A DNA stretch of 64,000 nucleotides from contig JAOTON010000768.1 in the NCBI GenBank assembly GCA_034440635.1, positions 962,501-1,026,500 of the forward strand, in the 5' to 3' direction. Within the stretch, counting starts at the first letter, position 1. Each line of letters starts with the position of its first letter. Below the pieces are notes generated by a model. The model ran no database searches and was not told where the DNA came from. It saw only the letters and a list, made by a program, of their open reading frames with translations. The position numbers and the translations under genes were made by a program. The stretch comes from Lepas anatifera (lineage: Eukaryota; Arthropoda; Thecostraca; Lepadidae). Positions 1 to 10,826 of this stretch are shown in pieces.

Positions 1-567
1 TAACATGACCAAACGGATATTCGATAACAGGTAATAAAATTAGGAAGAAAAACTACAAATTCACTAACCTTTGGCGATGGCAGGCCTCTTCACGTCCCCT
101 TTCAAATCCAAACTGTGCCCCAAAAACCAGGCTCGGCATCTCTGCCGTAGCAATCCTCTACCCTCGCAAGTGTTGCTTCACTTCGCGACCCATTCCTTGA
201 AATAACCTTCGCCCCCTTTGTTCTGCAACATTAAAGTAAACACCTCTCCCGGAAAATTATCCCACATATTTTAGAGGCGGGTAAAGGTGCCTTGCACAGA
301 AAGCCTTATAAAAACCCTAAGCAAGAAAGTGCCTTGGTTGCAAAAAAATTCAACGTGCTCCTGTTCTATCCACGGGGTTTCAGAGCAAAGTAAGTTTCTG
401 GGCACTTTTCATGTAATATTTCTTAACTGGGTAGATTTGTAGACCATGCTTCCATTATCAAGAGTATTGTATTACGGTCTGTCATCAGTAAGAAAGCTGA
501 GCTGGGACTGCGCTGCAGGACTGGAGCTCACGCTAAAACGCCTGCCAACATGTTCAAGGGTGTAGTC
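1..567. other. Unassigned sequence
   Basis: I see no coding region with recognisable protein similarity, no repeat and no RNA gene here. It is ordinary mixed-composition intergenic DNA as far as I can read it. Confidence 0.5.
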
Positions 568-834
568 AAGGGGAGGGGCGGCAGGGACAGCCGTCCCCCC
601 CTGAGGGCCCGAAGGACCCCCCTGAGGACACGGGCTGCGCGAAGCGCGGATCACCCGCACTATGCTCTGTGGCCAAATTTGAAATTTCATGCCAGACAGG
701 GCGCTCTTAAGCCCTCTTCAGCACTCTATTCTCTGATAAGCAGGGCCCTTTTTACCCATCAGGGCCCTTTTGGCGCTTTCGCAGGGCCCTTTTTGAGGGC
801 GCTGCCCCCTGAGCGAAATCCTGGCTACGCCCCT
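568..834 (+). mobile_element. hAT-like MITE, copy 1
   Basis: The right end reads CCTGGCTACGCCCCTG. The left end (CAAGGGGAGGGGCGGCAGGG) is degraded. The body contains the phrase CTCTGTGGCCAAATTTGAAA and the run CAGGGCCCTTTTTACCCATC, both found again in reverse orientation at about 12300-12693, so this is a dispersed repeat. Termini of the CAGGGGCGTAGCC type are common in non-autonomous hAT transposons. That superfamily assignment is inference; I did not find a clean target-site duplication. Short open frames here, including a 123-codon one, are by-products of GC-rich sequence. Confidence 0.55.
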
Positions 835-2540
835 GAACATGTTTATGAAGACTTTCTTCCCAAGGGAGCATGTCCGGCAAGAGTACGCAGTAGACCAATG
901 CGCAAGAGCGCGCATGCTTAAGAGATAGGAAAATGTATTTTCGCTCGGGACAGCGTTCGTAATTCATATTTGGAAAACCAAATATTGCACCATAGTTCTT
1001 GTATATTTAGAACGGTATAAAACTCGAAAATCGCCTAGCTTGGCGACAAAAAACTTCGCGACATGGCCTATGCGCCTAAAGCACAGCGGGGTATCAATGC
1101 GTACTCCAGCCTCCTCTTTTGCGTACTCTTACCGACCCACTCCGGCAAGAGTACGCACGTGACTTTTTATTTTTCATGGGCTTGTCGAAAGTTTCTTTCA
1201 AAGGCATGGAGTTGAAACATGGACCACACATAGACAATTCTTCAGGCTAAACAACCATATACATTTTTTTAGCTGTTTGACATATAAGAGAAAAGTGAAA
1301 GCCTTTAGAAAGTTAAGTTCTCTTGCACGGACTTCCCCTATTAAAAAATGCCAAAATTTGGTCCTTTTGGGGGAAACATAGTATTTCAGGCTTAAGAGGG
1401 GACCACGGCCCATTTGGTCCCCGCCCTCTTGGATCCGCCAGTGCATACAAATCCCTTTTAAAATGAATTCTTAAAAGTTGGATGTCGTGACAGTAAAAGG
1501 GGAGACCAGGGCAAAGCGGTCACCCTAGTGATATTTCCTCAATTTTGAAGAACTTTTAATCCCGATTTTTTATGTAAGGTATCATGATTTTGTCCCATGT
1601 TCAATTCTGAAGACAATAGAGGGGACAAAAAAGCAAAAAAATGCAAGACATCTGTACAGGAGGCCAAAAAGTAAACCAAAGTTATTTTGACCACTTTGCC
1701 CCAAGCACGGGGCAAAGTGGACAGGCTTATTTTGCCGCGATTCGTTGTTTGCAAGATATTTGGCATGTATACTTTTCAGTTTGATATAATTTTAATCTAT
1801 AATTGTACATGAATGCTTAGATCAACTTATTTAATATGATAGCTTCTGCGGAGTGGCAATATTGCTATCCCCTCCCCGCTACTCATTTTCCAAACGCTCT
1901 AGCATTTAATGTTCCTATCTGACGGTAAAATTGTTTTGCAACAGGCCTCTGTGGTATGCTGCTGGTAACATGCTGACGGTTCAGTAGCTTCCAGCACCAG
2001 AAGACCGACGACTTTAATAGACAAAGTCGCATGTCACAGTAGTCGTGAGCTGAATAGGACCGCTTGCGTTGATCTTATTCGGGTGGAAATATTCTGGTTT
2101 GCGTAGAGGTTTTAAGCGATGGAATAGAGCATTTTGTGGTGGTCAAAAGATCGCTGTCGTTTGCTTTTTATATCAGTCGTATAACACATAAGTCACATGC
2201 TGGCTGTCACGTTTGCAGATAACGTAATGTCAATTGCTGTGTAAAATTTCGGTCTGGTTTATTAAACCCACAAAAAGCGAAAGAAACGCGCATACATTTA
2301 TGTATTTACCATGATCGCAAAGGCCTCCTCACCATTCACTAACCAGGGCACCCACTACTGGCACGTGCCACACACAAAAACGATATCCTCTGCAACAACC
2401 TTCCCCCTCTGACATGTATCGTGGACCCACTTAGGACATATTGCGCAGTGTGACCAGCCATCACCTTTTTTGGATTTAGCGTAAGTCTCTGTACAATACA
2501 CTTCTCATCTCCATTGTCATCAGCTTGGAAGAACTGGCGT
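835..2540. other. Unassigned, with a MITE end
   Basis: No gene is recognised. Around 1390-1444 the minus strand starts with CACTGGCGGATCCAAGAGGG, which resembles terminal sequences of hAT-like MITEs such as the one at 14138-14470, so a degraded element end probably lies at about 1444. A strong hairpin is listed separately at 1691-1720. The rest is AT-rich with no pattern I can name. Confidence 0.4.
1691..1720. repeat. Perfect 12-bp hairpin
   Basis: CCACTTTGCCCC is followed by a six-base spacer (AAGCAC) and its exact reverse complement GGGGCAAAGTGG. It could be the centre or end of a foldback element. Related short phrases (TGCCCCAC, GGGGTAA) occur near 19750 and 14850, but I could not define an element around it. 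Confidence 0.6.
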
Positions 2541-2589
2541 CTCGGTTGTTGTTGTTGTTGTTGTTTTTCCCCGGGCCGGCCTACGGCCG

Positions 2590-3650
2590 GCCGTAGCCCA
2601 GGGGCTCTTGGTGAGTCCGGTAGCCGCGGGCCAAGGCCGCCACGGCCCCGCCGTCCCGGAGCTGCGTCGGGTCGGGGTAGATAGTGCCGAATAGGCGAAG
2701 CCTCGCACCCGCCAGACTGGGGCACCGGAGCAGGACATGCTCCGGGGTGTCGCCTCTCGGCACACGATGCATCGTGCAGCGGGGCACTCGCGGTTGGGAC
2801 ACTGCAGGCAGGCGGGCGACGGGAGACGGCCGATGCGGTGCAGGTACTGTCTTGAGCGGCTCCAGTGACCTGCCCGCAGCTGGTGGACATTGACGGCGTC
2901 CTCCGCACGTCGGTGAGGACCGGAGCCGGCATCCGGTCCCCATGATTCGCCTGAAGAGGCTGTCGGGCCAGCGGCAACGCCGGGCCTTAGAGGCGGCGCG
3001 GGCGACAGCTCGGGATAGGCTGCTGACGTCCACAGGGGTATCCCCTGTGGGAGGCTGAGGCCCCCTGGCCAGCACGTCCGCAGCTTCGTTTCCAGGTAGT
3101 CCACAGTGAGCAGGGACCCACTGTAGGAAGACTTGACGGCCCCCTGCGGTGGCACGCAGCAGGAGGCGCCAGACGGAGGCACCCATCGGAGATCGCTGCG
3201 CGCCGGCTCCACCCGCCAGGGTGGCCAGCGCGGCCTGGGAGTCCGTACATAGGACGATGGGTACGGTGTCATCTCCCATGGGATCCAGCGCGGTCTCGGG
3301 GCAGCCCGCATCGCTGTGAGCTCAGGCGCGTGCTGCTACAGAAGGCGCCGGCGAGACGGCGACCTCCTGCGTCCGGCCCAGGTCGGGGTGACGGCGCCGC
3401 CCTCCGTCGTGGGTACCTCGCTCCGCAGAGCCGTCGCTCCAGATCCAGATGGCCTGATCTGGGAGGGTGGCCAGGAGTTCCTCGGTCGCCGTTCGCCGCC
3501 GGGTGGTCGTGGCCTCGCGACTGGCTCCCGGGACGTCCAAGCGGATGGACACTCCGCTCCTGTCCCCCACGGGGGATGGTAACGTGCAGCCGCTCCTCCA
3601 CGGGGGCACCGACAGCACCCGCCAGCGCCAGGGCCCGCGCCCCGACAGCG
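2590..3650 (-). pseudogene. LINE 1 RNase H and C-terminal part
   Basis: In successive frames the minus strand shows IWSDGSAE (first RNase H aspartate), VLCTDSQAALATL (second aspartate block), then FLQWVPAHCGLPGNEAAD, the classic terminal RNase H block. A Cys/His stretch (CTMHRVPRGDTPEHVLLRC) follows, like the C-terminal knuckle of many LINE ORF2 proteins. The 232-codon frame at 2581-3279 carries most of it. The domain is broken by frameshifts upstream and is not expected to be functional. Confidence 0.8.
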
Positions 3651-5040
3651 CCAGCCGGTGGAGGTAAGAAGGCGCTGGGGTGCCGTGCGCTCGGCGGTCT
3701 TTCGGAGGGGTCATCCTCGAAGAGCCGCCGCCGTGCAGGTTAGCCTCGCGGCCAGAACCTGCCGACGCACCTGACGGGCACGATTCCCGCCTCGGCCATC
3801 AGCGGGTCTCGTGGGGTGCCGGCGGGGCATCCGTAATCGCGCGAGCCGCCGCCTGAGCTCACGTTCCAGCAGCTCCACGTGGCTCTCGGACGTCGCGGGC
3901 AGCCACGCTGCGGCCGCGTACTCCAGGGCGCCGCGGACATATCCGCTAGCCACGGTGCGGAGCTGGGTTCTCTTAGACCCCAGGAGCGGCCCGTCAGCGT
4001 GCGGAGCTGCGCGACACGGGGCTTCAGCTTCTTACGGAGGCGTGCACAGTGCTCCCGAAGTGCAGCTGACGGTCAAAGGTGACTCCAAGTAGCTTCAAAT
4101 GCCGTTCTCCGCGGACCTCGTGCCGTCACCCTGATGGCGAAGTTCTGGGCGTCCTGGAAGCGGCGCGACAACACGAGGGCTTGGGTCTTGCTGCCAGCGA
4201 TAACCATCTTCCAGTCACGCGACCACTTGGCCATGGTGTCGGCAGCCTGCTGGGTGCGCTCTCTGGCGAGTGCAACGGTGCCCGGAGCTCAATGTCGCCG
4301 TATCGTCGGCGTACATAAAGACCGAGGTGCCCGGAACGCCGCAGGGCCTCCACCAGGTCCGCGGACCACAGGGTGTATAGGGTTGGGGCGAGAACACTCC
4401 CTGCGGTAATCTGGCGCGGAATATGCGGCCGGAACTTCGCACCCGTTCACCTCGGCCATGCACGGCGGTCTCGGAGGTTGAAAATCCAGGAGGCCATGCA
4501 CTTGGGGAGGTGACGCAGCATCTTCAGCAGAAGCATCCGGTGATCTATCTTATCGTAGGCACGGGAGAAGTCGTAGGCGACAAGAACAAACCTGGCGGCT
4601 GTGGTGCCGTCGGACGGGCGGCCTCGGGGCCTCGGGAGGTTAAACCCGTCCTGGACTTCTTGAACAAGGCGTCCCAGGTTTTCCTCGGCGGGCGGCCTCT
4701 CCTGAAACCGACCTGCTCCTCGGGGATTGTCGGTCCCTCTCCAGAAGATGACTCAGCCTGGCACCGACCATCCGCTCTGCCAGCTTGGCGATGTGGCTGG
4801 TGAGCGAGATGGGCCGGTAGCTGGTCACGTCTTGCGGGTCCTTCCCGGCCTTTAAGATAGGGATGATAACGGCCCTCCTCCAGGCAGAGGGGACCACTGA
4901 GGTGGACCAGGAGCGGTTCAGCAGGTGCAGGAGGGCTTCCTGGGCGGTTGGTCCCAGGTGCCGGAGGTGCTCCGTACATACGTCATCCGGTCCCGGCGCT
5001 TTCCTCGTCTTCATGATCCTCAGCTGGTCCAGCATCTCGT
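3650..5040 (-). pseudogene. LINE 1 reverse transcriptase
   Basis: Reading the minus strand from 5035, the frame gives RKAPGPDDVCTEHL, VIIPILKAGKDPQDVTSYRP and ISLTSHIAKLAERM, the usual start of LINE RT. Later frames give a degraded YDFSRAYDKI (first catalytic aspartate) near 4570 and MYADDTATLSS (the YADD box) near 4310. A thumb-like stretch containing GALEYAAAAWLPA lies at 3900-3950. At least three frame changes separate these blocks, so it is a relic. Confidence 0.82.
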
Positions 5041-5786
5041 CCCTGGAGAGGGGTCGGCAGGCTTGTCACAGGGGCACGGGCGAGCCCGCTCGGACCGCAA
5101 CGCGGTCCTGGTGGCCGGTCTCGCCTCGGGTGGCGGGTGTGCGCGCTCACGAGGGAGTAGGTACGTGCGAAAGCCTCGGCCTTGGCCCGGTCCTCCACGG
5201 CCTGTCGACCGCGGTCGCCGTTAACCGCCTGACCGGGGCAGACGTCCTGCACCGACCCCTCCATCCGCCTCATGATCTTCGTAACGCGGCCGATGGTCGC
5301 GGGTCGGTTGAGCTCCTCCGTGACGAAGGTTCTGAAGGCTTCTTTGCGTGCGTTGTCTTCAACCTCTGCCGCCCTCCTCTTGGTTGCCTTCCACAGTTCC
5401 GTGGCGTCTCTACTGGGGTTCCGGTCCATGGCGGCCCTAGCTCTGCGGCGCTCCGCCACCGCGTCCGCCAGCTCAGGGGCCAGCGCCCACGGCTTCGGGT
5501 CAGCCGGGCTCCCGAGGCACCCTGCGCCTACTTGCCTCGAGGATGGAGTTCGTGAGCTGTGTGGCCAGGTCCTCTACCGACAACTCAGATATCGGTATGC
5601 TGGCTACCGCCGCCTCGCAGTCAGCGGTGTAGCCCGCCCAGTCGGCCTTGTGGAACGCCCACCGTGTCTTGCGGATGCGGCGCGGGCGACTGCCGGAGAC
5701 GGTGACGGTGACCAACTGCGGGAGGTGGTCGCTCCCGAGGTCGGTTCCCAGCTCCCACGTGCAGCGCCGCGCGAGGTCTCGGTGGG

Positions 5787-6440
5787 CTAGTACCACATCA
5801 GGCGCCGACAGGCGCGTCTCCTCCCGTAACTAGCACGGGTGGCCGCGCCACTGTTCAAGGGCCGCCAGTCGTTCCTCTGGGACCAGTCATGGACAAGCCG
5901 TCCCACCCGGTCCGGGTCTAAACAGACAACATCCCAGGCCGGGTGGTGCCCATTAATATCGCCAACGATAAGCGTGGAGTCCGAGGTAGGGAAGGCTTCG
6001 AGAGAGAAGTGGCCACCTCTCGTCCGCACCGGAAGATCTGATCGGCGGACGGTACAGGTTGAAGATGTCCAGTGTCGGGGATACAGGTCTTCTTGGTGCG
6101 CTCAGAGTGACACGAACGGCGCACCATTCGGTAGTGTCGTCCTGTGGTTGGAGGGGCGAGTCTCTGATGACGGCGAGTTAAGGCCGGCCCGCACGAGGAT
6201 GGCCCCGTCTCCGCCCCGAACCGGCCCCTCGCCCCTCCTCCCTCTAGCCCTGCGCGTGACCGCGGCGGTCTGGTAACCAGGGACGGACAGGGCTTTACCG
6301 GCCAACTGAGCCTCCTGGATCGCCACCACGTCGACCTTGTTGTCCGAGAGCCAGCGGCTGAACTCCGTGATCTTGTTACGGATGCCCTCCGCGTTCCAGC
6401 TGGCTAGCAGCAGTCGGCTTCGGATCTGGCAGTTGTGGCG
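5787..6440 (-). pseudogene. LINE 1 endonuclease domain
   Basis: The minus strand reads LLLASWNAEGIRNKITEF from about 6410, then VDVVAIQEAQLAGKAL, the N-terminal EN blocks holding the catalytic Asn and Glu. A later frame (5787-6029) gives LIVGDINGHHPAWD, matching the GDxNxHHxxW block of APE-like endonucleases. The final SDH region is visible near 5740 as LGSDHLPQLVTV in another frame. One or more frameshifts lie between these blocks. Confidence 0.8.
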
Positions 6441-6969
6441 GTACCTCCTATTCTTGGCGCGTCGGGTAAAGCCGCCCCGGGGTCCCGTCTCTCCGCGGCC
6501 TTAAGCCCCCGCCGTCGGGCCTCACGGCGGGGGCGTGGTGTTTATCTATCTACGCGGGCCGGGTCGCACCGAGTGCCAGTCGGTACGCCCGGACCCGCGG
6601 ATAGCGTGAGATGGAGAGTCGGTGATAGGTGAGGCGACGGCGCGGCGGTTGCCAGCCTCCGCGACGTCGCAGCAGCTCCGGGGCAGCGGGGCCGCAGGGC
6701 GTCGGTCCCACGGCGTCCCCACCTCGGGGCGGTTGAGCTCCATTTGGTGACCCCGGGTCTCGGTTCGCCTCTCTGGCTCGGACCAGCCCTCGCACTGCTG
6801 GTGTTCATTCTTGGTCTTTTACTCCTTGTCGTCTGCATCAAACCCTTGCTGGTCCTCAGGGTGTCTGCTTTCTCCACCTGTGGTTGCTTCCCCCTCTGGC
6901 ACTTTCTTCGCTTATGCACCATATATTCAACTAGGTTAGAGTCCTAGCTCAATTTAGGGGCGCCCAAAG
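6441..6969 (-). other. GC-rich LINE 1 flank, possibly ORF1 or 5' UTR
   Basis: This strongly GC-rich segment continues the composition of LINE 1 and lies on its 5' side. A 126-codon minus-strand frame (6542-6922) starts with a basic stretch (MVHKRRKCQRGKQPQ), but I recognise no domain. It may be remains of ORF1 or untranslated sequence. Confidence 0.3.
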
Positions 6970-7655
6970 GTCGATGTATATCGGGTCTCAGAACATCTCC
7001 AGGGGCCCATTTAAGCTCATGGTCCCCAGCTCAGCTCAGGGGCCCTATAACTGTGCAGGGGCCCCAGACCAGCACAGGGGCTGCCCAGTTCAGCACAGGG
7101 AGCTCAATATTAGCTTAGGGTCCAGCTTAGCTCAGGGGCCCAGGTCGGCTGTTAAAGGGCCAGAACAGCTCAAAGGGCCCATTTAAGCTCAAAGCCTTCA
7201 GCTCAGTGACTCTTAAGTATTTCAGGGAGGCCCCAGACAACTTCAGGAGCCCCCATCTCAGCACAGGGGCCCTGAGCTCAGATGACCAGACTAGCTGAGG
7301 GGCCTGGATCAGCTCAGGGGCCCCAGTCGGCTTATATAGGGTTTAAAAACGGCTCAGGAGGGCCAATTCAAGCTCATGGTCCCCAGCTTAGGGCCCCTTT
7401 TACTGTGCAAGGGGCCCAGACCAGCTAAGCCCGCCCCCCAGGTTCAGCACAGGGGCCCCAGGTTAGCTCAGGGTCAGATTAGTCTTGTGGGAACACCTCA
7501 GCTCAGAGGCCCCAATGTCGGCTAATATAGGGTCTTTGACCAGCTCAAGGGCCCATTCAAGTTCACGGCTCTCAGCTCAGCTTAGATACCCTAGAACGAT
7601 TTAGAGGTTCCAAAATAGCCCTCAGTTCAGCTAGAGGCCCCAGATTAGCTTATAG
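6970..7655. repeat. Degenerate CAGCTCAGGGGCCC repeats
   Basis: Variants of CAGCTCAGGGGCCCC recur every few tens of bases, with spacers such as CATTTAAGCTCA and GTCGGCTTATATAGGG. The phrases CAGGGGCCCCAG and GGGCCCATTCAAGCTCA return several times, so a longer unit of roughly 150-250 bp with shorter internal repeats is likely. It is diverged and shows no coding signal. Confidence 0.65.
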
Positions 7656-7659
7656 GGCA

Positions 7660-8201
7660 TTATACAAAAAACCTTTCCGTTTGAAATACATGAGAAAATG
7701 TTTTTAACTTAACAACTTAGTAATGGATAGTAATAGATCGTTTATTTTAACTGCATTAGACTTGCCTTGTCTTTTCGGTTCTAATGATATGCATTTTTAC
7801 CTATGCATTTTTTATATGCATTTTTCCTTGATTTGGCCTGATTTGACATATCAAGGTCATATTATATATCATTCAATTCGATTTGTTACGAGGATTCCAA
7901 TGGTGTAATTTATTTTGCTTTATCTTTGCTATTTCAGATAAAATGACCAAAAAACCTTCGTTTACATGTTATCCCTATGATGGCATGCCTAGTGACCTTA
8001 TGACACCTGTAGTGACATTAAATGTGACCTGAAAAATGGTTCACATATTTTCTGTAGAGAATTGAATGGGCTACTCAACGCTGTTTACCGTTGTTTTGCT
8101 ATCTAGCGTAGTTCTCGAGATCATAGGTAGGGGGCGGGGCGAGTACCCACCGCCCCCGTCAAAGCGAAGGTGGCTCAGACCCCCGTCAATGCGCGTGTTA
8201 A
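7660..8201 (+). mobile_element. TTAA MITE family A, 5'-truncated copy
   Basis: The right terminus CCCCCGTCAATGCGCGTG followed by TTAA (8198-8201) is the same as in the complete copies at 20948-21789 and 52961-53801. The internal phrases AACTGCATTAGACTTGCCTT, TTACATGTTATCCCTATGA and the CTACTCAACGCTGTTTACCG region also align. The left half, with its terminus and AGGTCA-rich part, is missing. Confidence 0.8.
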
Positions 8202-8565
8202 TCCACAGTTCAGATAGGAGACATTCGTCTAGCAAGTGATTTCCCTTAGAGGGGCGCAATACACTTACTTTTCCCTACCCTTCAAAACAATCGAACTCCT
8301 TTAGCTAGCTTATTTGACCAATCATTGATAAATCCTTTTTCCCAGCCTGTACCTCTGCACGAACGATAGGTGTCGAATGAGTATACGTATCGCTTCAAAA
8401 AATTAATATCAATAATTATTTACACATTTCAAAACACCAACCCCTTGTACCTACCCCTCAAATCAATACATCTCTCACAGCTAGTTAATCTAACGAATCA
8501 TTCATAAACTCTTTTCCCCAACCTGTACCTCTGGCCCAACATTAAGCGTGGGAAGAGTATATGTT
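8202..8565. repeat. Diverged direct duplication
   Basis: The stretch from about 8281 (CAATCGAACTCCTTTAGCTA) to 8385 is echoed at about 8458-8555 (CAATACATCTCTCACAGCTA). Both share ...CAACCTGTACCTCTG- and AGCGTGGGAAGAGTATATG-like ends. They are two diverged copies about 177 bp apart; the origin is unknown. Confidence 0.5.
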
Positions 8566-8775
8566 TGGGGCACGGTAGTGGAGTGGTCAGCGTAGCTGTC
8601 TGCCACGCAGCCGGCTCTTGTTCACGGCCTGGCGGCTTCCATGAACAAGGAGCAAGCCGTCTCACAAGAAACCCTTCCAACAGGGAAAGAGTTGGCGACG
8701 CTGTATGTCCCTGGCATTTGATGCGTCGATAAGCCCGAACAGTTATTAAGGCTCACAGGCTCATTCCTGAAATAT
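8566..8775 (+). mobile_element. tRNA-derived SINE, family 1, copy b
   Basis: The head GGTAGTGGAGTGGTCAGCGT resembles a tRNA A-box region. A degraded B box, TGTTCACGGCC, follows. The body has GAAACCCTTCCAACAGGGAA and TTTGATGCGTCGATAAGCCC, shared with copies at 13171-13366 (minus), 18064-18245 (plus) and 59436-59615 (minus). Head plus conserved body is typical of a tRNA-derived SINE. Confidence 0.75.
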
Positions 8776-8999
8776 TTATTCGGGTGCTTCCAGCTCATGG
8801 GGTTTAAAAAGGTACCCTGTGCCGGATTTTTGTTGTTTACCACCCGCCCCGGGCGGTTCTTAGAGCCACCACCCTGGTGGGGAAGGGTTTTAAGCACTTC
8901 CCTCGAACTAGGCTCCTATGCAGGGTAGAGAAAAAACGCGAACACTGGTGGATAGCTCATAAGAATTGATAAAAAAGCTACATCAGTCACTTTTTGTCT
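8776..8999. other. Unassigned sequence
   Basis: No repeat match or coding signal that I can name. A small inverted pair (CCGCCCCGGGCGG, near 8846) is present. Confidence 0.4.
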
Positions 9000-9648
9000 C
9001 AGGTCAATATTGAGGTCATGACAGGACAAAGAAGGTGATAGGGTACAGAAGAGTTTCTGGGCACTATCGTCTGACAGAATTAAATACGCGAAAAAGTTGT
9101 ATTGTGGTTTCTGACTATTTGAAAAAAACTTTATGGTCTGCCCTAAAAATGGAACATAAAATAATTACTCAAGTCTTCAGTCGTTTCGTATCTCGGGTCT
9201 TCAGTCGTTTTCTGAAAAATTCCCAAGATGACGAAACTTTTGCGTCAGACAGGAAACGTGGTTCCGGTATGAGAATTCCTCGGCTTCTGATTGGTCAATT
9301 GTGATTTCTTTAGCGTTATATATTTTTGTTTTAAAAGAGTTTTGGAATGTAGTTTTTGTTTAAATAATTTTTGTTTGCAGTAGTTCCGAAGTTCTACCTC
9401 ACTGTTTAGGACAGATATGGCCTAGTTCTTAGAGAAATTGATGGTCATAGCCGAGGCTACGTCATTTAATCGATAGTGAGAATTCTCAATAAGTCATCTA
9501 GAAATGATCGTGTATCTCATCTAGAAATGTTGACTTTAAGAGCGATGTTAAGGCATTGGCAGGCTGAATGCGCAAAAATGAGAATTGGACTTCTGAAACA
9601 ACTTTTTATGACCTTCTGATCTAGAAAATAATTTTATCGCGTATCCCC
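9000..9648 (+). mobile_element. TTAAAGGGA-terminus MITE (family E), copy 1
   Basis: The segment aligns with 58382-58846 through AATAATTACTCAAGTCTTCA, the TTCGTATCTCGGGTCTTCAG region, TTCTGATTGGTCAATTGTGA and GACTTCTGAAACAACTTTTT, ending in CGCGTATC-CCCTTTAA. The copy at 58082-58846 shows both ends. This copy abuts the family D element at the shared CCCTTTAAAGGG junction. Confidence 0.7.
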
Positions 9649-10826
9649 TTTAAAGGGAATGTGGCACCTTCACAACGTGATTTTAACTGAGATAGCCAAG
9701 TTGTAAAGCAGGTCGGAAAACCCAGTACTCCATATTTCATTTTTTTGCCAACTTGTCTTGTATTACAAGACTGTCAATAAACGAATATGCTGTAATAAAG
9801 GTCCTAATTTTTTTGAGACAGGAGAAAAATATATTGGAGCATCAAGACACACTAAATAACATTATCAAGTTAGACTTTAAAAAAAAACGTAATCCTCTTC
9901 CTCCTCCTTTACCATATTTTTACTCCATATAGGTTTCAGGCTTTTTCCACAGATACTCGCGGCCTGAGGTACCTTGCCAGCTCAGGGTCTGACATAGGGT
10001 CCCGTGAGCACTGGGAAGTCAACTCTGATGCCGGCTCACTCTCCTTCCTCGGGGACCTACCGGCCATGTCCCTGAACATGGTGCGGTATCTAGCCAGGCG
10101 GTTTGCAGGGGCCGAAGGTACAGTGATGTTTTTAGTTTGGAAGGCGGATCTGCACCTTCCTTTCCAGCTAGGGTTATGGAGGTGGAGTTGCCTCGTATGA
10201 CAGCTACGGAGATTCGCTGCATCAGCCATTCCGACTGCGCTTGTGCCCGTTTCCGGACCAGACGGTGCCCTAGTTCTCGAAGGAAGGCTGCTCCTGCCCT
10301 ACCGATCGTACCACCCGTTTCAACGGCAAGGGCACGAAGTGATATCGGTAGCTAATGCTGGCATACCGTCGAATTTTGCGGCTCTCGGCAGGGCTGGCAG
10401 CCCCAGCCTCAGAGGCTGAAGTGCTGACTATGGAGGGGCGTATGTATCAACACACATTTGTCTGTGAACTCGATATTTCCGTAGAAAAAAGCTAAAACCT
10501 ACCTGACACCAGCCTCCCTCACCCCCCCCGTCGCCGGCAGCCATTGTTGTGAGCTACTGGTGTGACGACATATGCTGACGTCACGATGAGCATCAGCCAA
10601 TCGAAGCCCTTGAAGCGTTTCAAGTATGGTAGTCGTTGCCAGATCGTGACATCATCCACAGGCTGATATTTATTTCTTTTTCTAGAGGAGTAATTTTAAA
10701 AATCAAATATTGAGCTTATTGTACATTTTGCAGTGAAATCATGAGTGGTTTCATTATTTTTGACTAAAAGTACGCCTAATTACACTAAATTCCAGGATTC
10801 GACCAAGGTGCCAAATTCCCTTTAAG
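9649..10826 (+). mobile_element. Family D TIR element, interrupted copy
   Basis: The left end CTTTAAAGGGAATGTGGCAC and right end AAGGTGCCAAATTCCCTTTA are inverted repeats. Internal sequence (ACTGAGATAGCCAAGTTGTA; AGAAAAAAGCTAAAACCTAC; TATGCTGACGTCACGATGAG) matches the intact 445-bp copy at 54565-55009. The homology breaks at about 9765 and resumes at about 10460, so roughly 690 bp has been inserted. The insert is described separately. Confidence 0.75.
9765..10460. other. Insert inside family D element
   Basis: This segment is absent from the intact family D copy. From about 9940 it is GC-richer than its surroundings and open over about 235 bases on the plus strand (LRYLASSGSDIG ... VMFLVWKADLHLPF); a 97-codon frame runs on the minus strand (9936-10229). 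An acceptor-like CTTTTTCCACAG precedes the plus frame at about 9945-9956. I do not recognise the protein. It could be a captured exon, a retrotransposon scrap or chance. Confidence 0.35.

Larger units (their letters stand above)
2544..6440 (-). mobile_element. Decayed non-LTR retrotransposon (LINE 1)
   Basis: This is a minus-strand LINE with the order apurinic-type endonuclease, reverse transcriptase, RNase H, zinc-knuckle-like C-terminus and 3' tail. Each domain is readable, but the frame changes many times, so no complete ORF2 remains. The 3' end is a CAA-repeat tail (GTT repeats on the plus strand at 2544-2567). The order EN-RT-RNase H fits the I/Jockey/R1-like groups; I cannot place the clade without a tree. 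The 5' limit is unclear: GC-rich sequence to about 6945 may be ORF1 or 5' UTR. It is GC-rich compared with its flanks. Confidence 0.85.
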
